This document shows positions 55,081-64,000 of a stretch of 64,000 bases of DNA, in pieces (position 1 is the stretch's first letter; each line of letters opens with the position of its first letter). The notes below the pieces were generated by a model. It did no database searches and was not told the DNA's origin. It was given only the letters and a program-made list of their open reading frames with translations. The DNA comes from Dacryopinax spathularia. Taxonomy: Eukaryota > Basidiomycota > Dacrymycetes > Dacrymycetales > Dacrymycetaceae. The stretch spans positions 1,364,001 to 1,428,000 of the forward strand of contig JBBPFI010000006.1 in NCBI GenBank assembly GCA_037974965.1, in the 5' to 3' direction. A program made the translations under genes and the position numbers.

Positions 55081-57287
55081 CTTGTAGTAGAGGCCGAGAG
55101 CAGAAGAAGATGGCGTCCGGGGAAGAGTGGCGGAATGACGGGTGCTGGCGCACGTCTGGATGTGATCAGCGGTTCTGGTCCCGCGTGGCGGTGCTGGACC
55201 CGATCGCCCGGCCCGAATGCCCGATCTGAGATCTCGAGTCGGAATCTCGATGACGTCGTTTTCCGAATCGGGAGTCTCGGCCCCAGAATCCGGGGCGAAT
55301 TCCGAGCCGGAAGGAAGAGAAGAGTCGCCTTCTTCTTCTGCAGGGGCTTTGGAGTCGGACGGGCGTAAGGAAGCGCGGCCGGACGCGACCCCGCGCGTGA
55401 CATATCGAGTAGTCTCCACTGGGAAGACGGCTTCGTGGAAAGCGTCGGCGGGCATCGAATCGCACGCAAGAATCTGTCCGCCCTTCAGAATGGTATGGCG
55501 GGAAGGTGCTGGGCTGGAAATGTGGCCCGAGGAGGATATGTCGCCGTCGGTTTCGTCGCCAGACTCGATGAATTCGGCCAGGTCGTGCACGCGGAGGAAA
55601 GAAGGCGAAAGGGTTTCGATAGGAAGTGCGATAGGGATCCGGAATCGATTACGGAGTTTAACGGCAGTGTCGATAATGCGACCGACGGCCTCGTCAAAAA
55701 CGGGACTAAAGACAATTCTCGTATCGAAGAAACGGCGTAGGGGAACGCTCTGGAGAATTCGAAATGAGAAACGGGACGGAGAGCTCGACGCGAGAATGAC
55801 GTACCAGAGGATATAATTTGGAAGACCACTCTTGGGCTTCCCCCAAGGTCGCAACGTCGCCATCGAGAGACGGGAGGCGATTGGCCAACCCCTCGGCATA
55901 GGCCATGAACAACCCTAGATCGGTGGGGATTTCGTCCTTTCGATAAGAGACGGCGGGAGGCCAGGGGCCGAACTCGGCGTGGAGCATCTCGAGCCTGCCG
56001 TAATCCACGTCGGACGCAACGTCGCACTCGACCTCAATACCGCGCAAGGTGTCGGTGTAGACATATAGAATCGAGTAGATGAGGGGGGTGGCTTGATCGG
56101 GATGGTGTCCGAGGGTAGCAGCGAGGGAGTTGATGGTGTCTGCGATGCGGCTGGCCCATTTAACCAGTTTTCGGGGCGACGACGGGTAAGGGGAGCCAGC
56201 AAAGAAACGGATCGCGCGGTCGACTGGGTACGAGCGGTTCTCTTTAGCGCCAACCGGCTCCTGGAATCTCGCGGCGAATTCTTGTTCCGATTTCTCGGCT
56301 GGAAGTCGGAAACGGAGAAGGAAACCGGGACCGAAAAGCTGGAAAGGATTCAGCTCGTCGTAGGCCGTCCAGTGACATTCGAGGACAAGGCGGAGCGCGG
56401 CGGTAAGGATGATGGCAAGGTCGCCTAGCGGGACGAAGGACGAGCGATAATGCGTAACGCACGTCCGCTGTGGGGAAGGAAAGTGTGAGAAAATGGGGAG
56501 GAAAGAAAGGGATGGGCGTACCACCAAGCCAGCGAGTTTAGTGGCGCGACCCGGAACGGCCTCGCCGCACATTCGTCCAAGCACGAGCTCGAGGTAGGCG
56601 AGAGAGAGTCGCCTGGTGTAGTCGCCGGAGAGCGTTTGCTGTGCGACCGTTATTCGGGTGGTCTCATCGCGGAACATCGGATCCCTTTCTCGCCGTGGGT
56701 TCCCGCCCCGAGAATACCACCAGCTATGAATCTCGATTGGAGAACCGTTTTCGATGTTGCGGCGAGTCGGGTCGAAATCGGAAGGGATAATCCGGTCGGA
56801 GGCTTCAGATGAGCGGTTGGCGAAGACGGGGAGAGGTGTACCCGTTTCGTCCACCAGTCCCCACTTCTCCAAGTAGCGCAGGGCGCGGCGGTACACTCTG
56901 GCTGGGGCGGTCTCGAGCAGCGACGAAAAACAGCCAAATTGGTGGTCCGTGAACCACCCCGCTTGTCGGCGACTGGCGACGAAAGCGAGCCATCCGGCCA
57001 GCGCGTCTCTCTTGGCGAGGGGCCACTCATCGTGTTCATTCGCTTCCCGGCAAAGGTCCGTCTGGAAAAACGGTCAGACGAAATGCCCGACGAGGGCCAT
57101 GAAGGCAATCAGCGGGACGTACCCAGATCTCGCCGGTCCGCTCTACAAACGGACCAAACTCGCGCCATCTCGCAGGGTATCCATCCCAGGCTTGCAAAGG
57201 GCGAGACCAGGGTTCGTCGGGCACGGAGAGGCGGATATCCGAGGGTGGCTTCCAGAATTGCGAACGGCGATGACCTTGAGTAGGCAT
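55081..57287 (-). CDS. antisense accessory gene 1
   Basis: From ATG 57287: MPTQGHRRSQFWKPPSDIRL, then PLQAWDGYPARWREFGPFVE and RTGEIWVRPADCLHGPRRAF, a conserved-looking opening. Later exons give LAYLELVLGRMCGEAVPGRA, an open frame around 55706-56896 (RYLEKWGLVDETGTPLPVFA, MLHAEFGPWPPAVSYRKDEI), then AVGRIIDTAVKLRNRFRIPI and LRVHDLAEFIESGDETDG, and an acidic Ser/Pro tail. At least three introns are needed. No domain is recognised. Its upstream region is only 201 bp and abuts the 3' LTR, so the LTR could supply an antisense promoter. The 3' limit against gene 2 is not certain. Confidence 0.55.
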
Positions 57288-57471
57288 GACGAGGGCGGTG
57301 GTTTACAAGCGATGTGTCGGCTAGATCATTACGAGTTCGACACGACAAAGGGCGCACCAGCGCCACTTGGCCGGAACCATTCGATCCAGAAGCATCTTCG
57401 CTCGCTTTCTCGGGCTGAGTAATCAACACGATTATAGGAGTGCGGAGGGGGCGGCCGTGGGAGGCCGCGTC

Positions 57472-57485
57472 TGAAGTTCCTAGGA
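57472..57485. repeat. AGAAGTTCCTAGGA site 3 (TGAAGTTCCTAGGA)
   Basis: About 185 bp upstream of antisense gene 1 and four bases before the 3' LTR. Confidence 0.65.
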
Positions 57486-57488
57486 CTA

Positions 57489-57950
57489 TGTGAGGAGTAT
57501 TCTCCTCCTGAGCGGGGAATGAGGCAACAGGTGGTTACTCGAGGCCGATGGACCCTGAGCGCCGAATCTCGGAACCAGTAGTCGCGACCGGATCTCAGAA
57601 CGGGATCTAGGCCTGGCAAGCTCGGCTCGAGATCTCGGAACGGTTAGCCGGTCCGGGCGGAGACTGAAATCTCGAGGCGAGATTCCGGTATCGTCCGGAG
57701 TGAAGGTAAAATTTCGTACTTGCCCTAGACCTTACATATATCGTAGCGGTAGGTACGAAGTTAGGTGCGAATGACCACTACGATCGTGAAACCCATCTCG
57801 TTCGCCCCACCGAATCGCCCCGCATCGCCCTCTCGAAACGAAATATCGTTTCGGTACTTCGATCTCGTCGTCCCATTTCCCCTCGATCTTTTACCTGCCC
57901 ATCGCACCTAAGATCTCTCCTGCACACCTGGGGAAGGAAAGGATCACACA
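57489..57950 (+). repeat. 3' LTR
   Basis: 462 bp; identical to 43114-43575 except for one C/T difference that I could find, near position 57834. Confidence 0.93.
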
Positions 57951-57954
57951 ACGC
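57951..57954. repeat. target-site duplication, right copy (ACGC)
   Basis: Matches 43110-43113 on the far side of the element. Confidence 0.65.
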
Positions 57955-60344
57955 GACCCTCTCCCTTCGGTCCAAGGACTGAACGCGTGGTGCGCGGGCT
58001 CGAGCGCGAGCGCCGTTATCGTTAGTTCCCCAATTTGGAAAGTGTTTTCGCAGCTCAACCTCCACCTTGTTGACCGTCCATAACGTCGCAGTCGAATCCA
58101 AAGAGCCTGGTCGTGTGCCTTGCTCAACGTCTTGACGTTCGGCGCTTCCCTCCGTGCTCAGGACGTAGCCTAATACTCCCAGGAGCGTGACCTTCTCGTG
58201 CAAGTCTGGATTGTTCTCCGGCGGCTCAGTCAAGCAAGAACGGTGGAGGTCGTACCACGCCCGCTCCATTTGCCAGCACTTCCGCCATCGCCGCATCTGT
58301 CCTCTATGATTTCGATATGTTGCTGGCCCAGGCTCGCGCCGTTCTTCTTTCATGGTGCCAAACCAAGCGCATACCACGGCGGGAGTGATGACAGTTTCCG
58401 TGTGCAGTCCTTCATCATCCGTCGAACGAAAGACATATCGAACATCGTCGTTCGAGAATTGCTTCATTCCCAAACGATCGCAGATCCAGAGAAAGTGTCT
58501 GACGCGCTCGCACCACCATTTGACCCCTTCCATGGACAATGGATCAGCTTGCCCAGCTTCCATCCAAGCGTCAATCGTCGGGAATCGCTGACGGAGGAAG
58601 GTGCATCGTCGTTCGAACTCGGGCTCGTCCCTTTCTCTTCGCAGGATGCCTCCGATCCGCGCAGTGGAGGTTGGGCGAGATTGAGGTGCCCGCTGCAATG
58701 CCAGCCGCTGTACGTCACTCCCATCTCTGGCAGCAGAGTCTGGGTCGCTGTCCTGCGTGTCGTCCGCGCTCGAAGCACCCGCGCCACTCTCATGAATAAT
58801 CGGTGAGAGGCTGCGACGAAGAGGCGATCACGTTTGAGTGGGAATAGATGGCACTCGCATCGGTGGGACCAATGCGCGAAGATCCGGGTGGGGCATGACA
58901 TCCGATAGAGCCACCAGATAGACGAGATACGTGACACCGCGGAGCTGATCTATTGGCAACTCGTGTTTCCCGGCCGATGCGAAAGCTTCTGTTCTCGAAT
59001 GGGCCCAGTCCATGGGAAAGAGATGGTGATTGTTTGGTTTGGTTTGCTGGAGTAAATCTTGCAAGACGCCGATCGACTGATACCCTGGTTGGTTCCACCA
59101 CGATGTCGGGCCGTACCGTAGCGTGCTAGGAACCGTCGTCGTCATTACAAGGAAGTGGCTGTACCTTGATTGTAAGAACTGAGTGAACTGGTGTTGATAG
59201 TGCGCTGATGACCGCGAGCCTACAGCGCCCGACACGGTGCTGAAGACCTTGGGTAATAGGACCATTGCTGGCGCATTGTCCGGTACGTCGCCCTTCCAGA
59301 TATTGCCACGCGTGTGGATGGTGGCCTCAGGCACATCTTTGGCACATACAAACAGAAAAACGGAACAGAATTCGGCTATTGAAAGTCATGATCACCAAGT
59401 GTAACACATGTGCAAGGCAACTGGCACTCACAGTGCGACGGTGGGCTGGGCATTATCATGATCTCCTCCCTGACTTCATGCATGCTGGACGCGGGACTAT
59501 TAGCAACTGGCGAACGAGTCTGCATTGTTGGTGTATTTAGTCGTTGCGCGGTGAGATCCGCTTCTCCCGTAAGGTTTGCTAAGCTTTCGGCGGCTTCGCT
59601 ACTATTCGCAGCAGGTTGAACGGTTGATTACAAGCAGGGTATGCAAACTGTCCTCCTCACCTTGTTGGGTGACTCTCGGGCATCTGCAGCCCCGTCCTGA
59701 GTCGCAAGGCTGCTACTGTCGACCCTGGTGATATGTTTGTCCCCTGTCGGTCGGAGCCAGGACTGGCCTGAATCGGTGATTGGGTTCTTGTGGATGAGCC
59801 TATACGTATTGAGCACTTAATGTAAGGGCGGACAGGTGGACGTACCTGCTCGTGGATGATCCAACGGCGGTGAACCCCAATCTCCTACTTGGAGTTGGCG
59901 TTCTACGCTCAGCGATTCCGGTGTCCGAGGGCATTCTGGGCTCGCTAATGGATGCCCATGCGGCGATAGCGGTCCGGAATCTGCGGGCCCGGCGTATACC
60001 GATCTTGTCTGGAGTTGATTCACGAGCCCTCCAGCCCCGTCCACCTCTGATATGGTCGCCATTTCGCTAGCCACCACTAGTGGTCGCTCCACAGACGGTC
60101 CTCCTACTCTACAGCTCTCCACATCACCAGAGATGGCCGGCAGCAAAGCCGCACTGCTGCGCCCACCGCACCTCCGCAATGGCGCGCTGGAGCCACCACC
60201 GGAACGCTCTTCAACCGTCCCATTTCCCGAGAATCGACTTGTCGTTGTTCTTGCAGCTTCCGACCCAGCTAGGCGACTCAAGCTGCGCGTCACTCGCCGC
60301 TCAATGACCGGCGCGGTAGCATTGGAGGCCAGGCGGCGAGGCAT
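57951..60344 (-). CDS. unrecognised multi-exon protein interrupted by the LTR element
   Basis: I do not recognise this protein. ATG 60344 gives MPRRLASNATAPVIERRVTR and a Ser/Gly/Pro-rich head to about 59850. A middle exon reads VPDNAPAMVLLPKVFSTVSG and SIGVLQDLLQQTKPNNHHLF (about 59300-58828). The best-ordered part, about 58790-57956, reads LRRERDEPEFERRCTFLRQR, VKWWCERVRHFLWICDRLGM, TPAVVCAWFGTMKEERREPG, LHEKVTLLGVLGYVLSTEG and NKVEVELRKHFPNWGTND. The Trp/Arg-rich helices look like an ordered domain. The frame runs into the 3' LTR; on the other side of the element the same frame would stop within three codons, so the insertion removed little if any of the original C-terminus but changed its 3' end. 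Confidence 0.5.
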
Positions 60345-62080
60345 TACTGTTGCAACGAGCAGTATTTGTTGTGTACCGCCGTCGAGCTTGCCTCAGGTTG
60401 GGGGGCTGTGCCCGTCTGCGCTGGCTTCGGCCCGCGCGGCCCGGACCGAGGTACCTCTGAACACGCGCAAGTGCACTGGATGTTCTAATATTTGGCCAGG
60501 ACTGATGGACCGCTCATACAGATATGCCCACCTGCCACGAACGCACCGACAGTACGTCGTTCACAATACTGATGAGTCCACATTGGCTCGTCTCTATCTA
60601 TCTTCGTGGCGCAAGTCCTGCTCGACAGCCACTTGCATGGAGTGCGGAGCGGAGTCAGATGATGTTTATCTTCGTTACGATGCTTCTCAGGTTCCGGTAT
60701 CTGGGTGAATATCAATCAGGCAATTGTGCCCGCGTCCCTGCCACGCTATCTACCTACCTGCGTCTCCGACGCTTCCTTCGTTGCCCTGCGACCAAACGAA
60801 GGGCCGAGGAATCGTCTGCCTTGACCGCTCTATTCTCGGCGATCTGGAATGTCGGTCAGGAATATGGACTGGACCTCGCCAAGGAATCTTAGGCCTATCC
60901 GTCGGTCAGTCTGCTTGAGCGGGTCATGAACCCATTCATTCCTGCTGGATCCGACTTATGCGATTCTGATGTAGTCAATACCCTACCAAGATTCGCTAGC
61001 GGCGAGATTTGTGTTTAGGCGACTTGTGCTCTTGTGGCGACAACTGATTCGGCGCCATAAGAAGGCCACAGTATCGACTGTGGCCTTCTCGTATACGAAC
61101 GACAGTGTGAGTCACGGGACTATGCACCCCGTGAGGCTGCATTGGCCGATGCGTTGCCAACCTTTTCCTTTACTACTTACGATGACAAACTCACTCTTCC
61201 AAGGGGGAGTTCCCTCTGTCGATTTCTCCATCGGTTGTCCTTGTGTCAACGGCCGTATCTTCCATCTTCCTGAAATGCTGGGTCGCGTTGTCATATTGAT
61301 TGGAGATGTTTGGAGGGTGGTAAGCTCATCATGCCCCAGCTGTCGAACATGCATCTGATATGTTACCAGCACTGCCAGAGCATGGTTATTGTGACCTCAG
61401 ATGGACTGACCGTCACGGTGGACATTCCCCGAGTGTGCCGATCATTCTCCCATTCTCTCTTCCTGCTGAAAGTGTTCACGCATCCCATAGGCCTTCCAGA
61501 CTGGCCGCATTCACAGTCGCTGTGTTCGCTTGATGGTCTATGTTCAAGACGTTCAGCACGGACGTCTCGTTTCGCATGTTGTGGACCTGCCTTCCGACAC
61601 AGGTGCGCATTGCTGTGCTTTGGCTGCGTCCCTTGTTCATGGCGAGGGCAGATATGTTCGTAGTGGATCGCGTGATTGAGTATATGCACCAGCATCAGTT
61701 GTGCATCAGTTGAGCCCACGTCTGTACTGGGAGGTTGACTGCTTGGATCGGAACGATATTGGCACATGGATTGTTCATGGTAGAGGCCGAGCCCAACGGT
61801 TAATGAGGAGATTTTATGGACCATTCAGCCGCTCGCACGGCGCCAAGTGCGCCACGTAGTATTTCAGCGTTCGGTTTTTTCGGCGTCGCTGGTCACCTTG
61901 CCTGCAGCTTGAAGAGGATTACGGTAACGCGGTGAAACCCTAGCGCGCGTGGGAGGCTGGTGCGCATCTCTCGCCTCTTTCTCTCAGATCACTCACACAC
62001 TCATTGTCGCAGAGTTTTCCAAGAAAGCACAGTGCTCTAGTCGGAAGCTCAATTATACCTGTCGCTGAGATCGGTTATAG
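60345..62080. other. intergenic region before RAD1
   Basis: Several open stretches (for example 60720-60890, PATKRRAEESSALTALFSAI) look weakly protein-like, but none gives a supportable gene. The 3' part is the RAD1 promoter, with ACGCG at about 61929 and GCGCGCG-type steps at about 61945. Confidence 0.35.
61060..61089. repeat. perfect 12-bp inverted repeat
   Basis: AGAAGGCCACAG at 61060-61071 and its exact complement CTGTGGCCTTCT at 61078-61089 flank the six bases TATCGA. Could form a strong hairpin on either strand. Confidence 0.9.
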
Positions 62081-63415
62081 ATGTCCTCGCTTCATATCGA
62101 AACCGACGATGTCATGCCCCTCGTGCTGCTTCTCCGGGCCCTGCTATCAACGGGGACGAGCGTGAGCGCTTATTCCTGGTTTTCTGATGAAGACTCAATC
62201 CTCTAAAAAGGCCTCCTTCTCAACTTTGCACGTCGAAAGGGCGGGCTTGCATTTCCAGATGCAACCTACGAATGCTCCTTACGTCGGTGGGTCAGAGCTT
62301 TCTTGGGCGGTGGCTTCTAGCTCATCATGCGCATATATCCAGCTTCTGCCTATATATACAGCGACCTATTCTCTGAATACAAGGTTCACTTGCGCCCGTG
62401 GAGGGAGTCACTCAAGAATGGGTTGGATCTGAATCTGAACACTCTTTTGGGCGCGCTCGACGTATATGGAGGGGGAGGTATGCGGGAGCAGGGCTGGGGC
62501 CTCCAGACGTGTATGCGCATCGATTGGGACGGGGTGGGACATCCACTACGATTCACTCTGTGAGCTTCAATTGGATCATCCTAATGCATAGGCTGACAAA
62601 GCCTTCCAGCACTCCTGACGTGCAGCACTACCAAGCGCACGCTTCTATCAACACGCATGAACCGAGACCTAAGACCGTACCGCCTTTCGATGATGAGTAA
62701 GTACGCATATATGCCGACGGAATCGCCCACATAACAGATACATCCACCAGGCCTACGGACTTCCGCGTTGTGATGACGTGCCATGTCTTTCTTGATATGG
62801 TTGACACGATCTTGAAGGTTGATGCACCGGCCAGCGTCATCCTGGCAGTTCATCCTCTCAAGCAGCGGCTACCAGCGGAAGGTCGCCCGCATCAGGACTC
62901 TGTCTTGGACTGCAATGGGGCCTTCTTGTTCAGTCTTTCTGCTAGAGGCTCCGCCGGGTTCAGCGATAGCAAGGTGTCGTAGTCTCACCACCGCGCTCAG
63001 CCAGTGCTCAATCCTATACAGTGTACCGTTCCGTTCGTCCCTAATCTCCCGGGACAGCTAGAATTGCTGGAATGCAAATCAAGAGATGGGCTGTCCTACC
63101 GGTCAGGTCTGTCTCGCAGTGGGAGTCCAGCGCTCATGCATCTCGGTTGAATACAGATATCCAGCCGCCGTATTTCGCGCTGCGATCAACGCGGCTCGCA
63201 TAGGAAAGAAGGTTGCGCTGCGAGTCAATACCGCAGGCCTGATCAGTATCCAAGTAATGGTAGCCTTCAAGAATCCGGTCGCCAGCGCTTTTTGCGGCCT
63301 TTTGCAGAACTACTTGGAATACTCGGTAAGCTCATGCCGGACCCGTCCTTCTCCATCATTGAAGCATGGCCAGTGTCATTGCATCTGCACCCCGGCAGAC
63401 CTTGAGACAACGTAG
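62081..63415 (+). CDS. RAD1: RAD1, 9-1-1 checkpoint clamp subunit
   Basis: PCNA-like subunit of the Rad9-Hus1-Rad1 ring that signals DNA damage. Exons 62081-62161, 62211-62286, 62343-62559, 62610-62696, about 62752-62973, 63022-63101 and 63159 onward; introns of about 48-57 bp all keep the frame. Residues align with RAD1: MSSLHIETDDVMPLVLLLRA, ASFSTLHVERAGLHFQ, ASAYIYSDLFSEYKVHLRPW, LDLNLNTLLGALDVYGGG, MRIDWDGVGHPLRFTL, ASINTHEPRPKTVPPFDDE, PTDFRVVMTCHVFLDMVDTI, DCNGAFLFSLSARGSAGFSD, LELLECKSRDGLSYRYP and VALRVNTAGLISIQVMVAF. The Gly-x-Gly-His-Pro-Leu segment (human GYGYPLML) is characteristic. The last residues after NYLEYS are uncertain: the frame runs to 63415, but a GTAAGC donor at about 63326 may lead to another exon. 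Confidence 0.85.
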
Positions 63416-63749
63416 ATGTCACGTTATCGGAGTCATCGTGGGGCGTAGACAGTAGGATGGTGGTTTTATGGGTCTGCACAGTTTGAGTCAGTTGGCAGCC
63501 CCACGAGAACCACTCGATACCACTGGCAAAACATACGAGTAATAACACATGTATTCATCCGTACGTTTGAAGAGTCCGGGCAATACTTTGCACTCTTAGC
63601 AGTCTGTGATTGCTCTGGGTGATACCCTGAGAGAAATCCTCGCTCGCGCCACCGTCTCACCCTTCCGCAGCATGCGGAGGAGGCGCGACTACACGTTCAA
63701 CGCTTCTCTCACAACCTTATAGAATATCATCCTGTCTCTCCTCAGTCCA
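63416..63749. other. intergenic region
   Basis: No gene recognised. A further RAD1 exon may lie here if the GTAAGC at about 63326 is used. Confidence 0.35.
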
Positions 63750-63986
63750 ATGGACATCGACCCGCCCATCATCTTGGGCCATCCCATAGACGGTCGGATT
63801 CCTGTCTCGTTCCTAGGCCAAGGCGTGGAGCTGCCTGCCAATGACATCCTTGCCGCCGAGCTATCCGACGACATCGCCCTGCTGGTGGGGACTCTTGGGA
63901 GGCCGCCTCCAGCCCGCCAAGTGACGGAAGCCGGTACTTTCATGCGGCAGTGGGGACAGCTGATTGTACAGCAGGACCTACTATGA
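63750..63986 (+). CDS. small hypothetical protein, 78 residues
   Basis: Single frame MDIDPPIILGHPIDGRIPVS ... MRQWGQLIVQQDLL with a balanced composition (Leu, Ile, Gly, Asp) and a good ATG context, at the very end of the window. No family recognised. It could be a complete small gene or the first exon of one that continues past the window. Confidence 0.35.
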   Translation: MDIDPPIILGHPIDGRIPVSFLGQGVELPANDILAAELSDDIALLVGTLGRPPPARQVTEAGTFMRQWGQLIVQQDLL

Positions 63987-64000
63987 GATCATGGAGATTG

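Larger units (their letters stand above)
43114..57950 (+). mobile_element. Ty3/gypsy LTR retrotransposon, 14.8 kb, with antisense gene block
   Basis: Bounded by two 462-bp LTRs that start TGTGAGGAGT and end GATCACACA, with a 4-bp ACGC duplication outside. Parts in order: 5' LTR, primer-binding region, gag-protease frame (43890-46310), pol frame (46307-49963), about 7 kb of antisense genes (50388-57287), 3' LTR. Order within pol is reverse transcriptase, RNase H, integrase, so it is Ty3/gypsy rather than Copia. The LTRs differ at one position as I read them, so insertion is recent, and the element looks whole. The antisense block and many TCTCG-NNN-CGAGA palindromes are unusual. It interrupts the end of the gene at 57951-60344. 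Confidence 0.93.

Noticed and set aside
54289-55899. A 536-codon minus-strand frame taken as one exon.
   Set aside because: It spans the end of antisense gene 1, the start of gene 2 and an intron; the cysteine-rich continuation is in another frame after a GTGCGC donor, so the uninterrupted frame is not the likely product.
61900-61960. AACCCTA as a telomere repeat.
   Set aside because: A single copy only.
60345-62080. A KDZ-type transposase or other gene in this stretch.
   Set aside because: No conserved cysteine cluster or catalytic motif can be followed in any frame.
1-64000. tRNA, rRNA or CRISPR features.
   Set aside because: No tRNA B-box context such as GGTTCGAATCC with a matching fold was found, no rRNA, and the only regular arrays are the satellite at 41.5-42.8 kb and microsatellites.

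Overview
The window comes from a filamentous basidiomycete, most likely an agaricomycete. The genes are split by many short GT-AG introns of about 40-110 bp, intergenic gaps are short, and the families seen are typical of mushrooms: a DUF6535 membrane protein, fungal DUF262 proteins, an F-box/LRR protein, and a Ty3/gypsy element with long accessory sequence. I found no tRNA or rRNA gene and no bacterial features.

Layout. About 1-34 kb is ordinary gene-rich chromosome. It holds two related DUF262 (GmrSD/ParB-like) genes on the minus strand, the first cut by the window edge; a DUF6535 protein; an MFS drug transporter; an ERD1-like EXS protein; the splicing factor SNU23/ZMAT2; cytosolic isoleucyl-tRNA synthetase; a damaged-looking F-box gene; an unrecognised three-exon gene; a TCP11/SOK1-like protein; a NIPA-type magnesium transporter; and an MMT1-type mitochondrial metal transporter. 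These are single housekeeping or transport genes and form no pathway. A small secreted peptide gene and a decayed copy of it lie at 32.5-33.8 kb.

About 35-43 kb is accessory sequence: a many-exon gene with a HECT-like C-terminus, a PIF1-family helicase, then a satellite-like array built on a short GTAGCCTGACGCG motif with 231-bp and 203-bp higher-order periods.

43,114-57,950 is one long, recent, apparently whole Ty3/gypsy LTR element. Its LTRs are 462 bp and differ at one position as I read them, and it is flanked by ACGC. After gag-protease and pol it carries about 7 kb of antisense sequence encoding two or three intron-bearing genes unrelated to retroelement functions. A short palindrome, TCTCG-NNN-CGAGA and its variants, recurs throughout it in LTRs, spacers, antisense introns and even in frame inside the coding sequence. 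This combination is the most unusual feature of the window.

The element sits in the 3' end of an unrecognised minus-strand gene (57,951-60,344). The window closes with RAD1, a subunit of the 9-1-1 DNA-damage checkpoint clamp, whose seven short-intron-separated exons can be followed closely.
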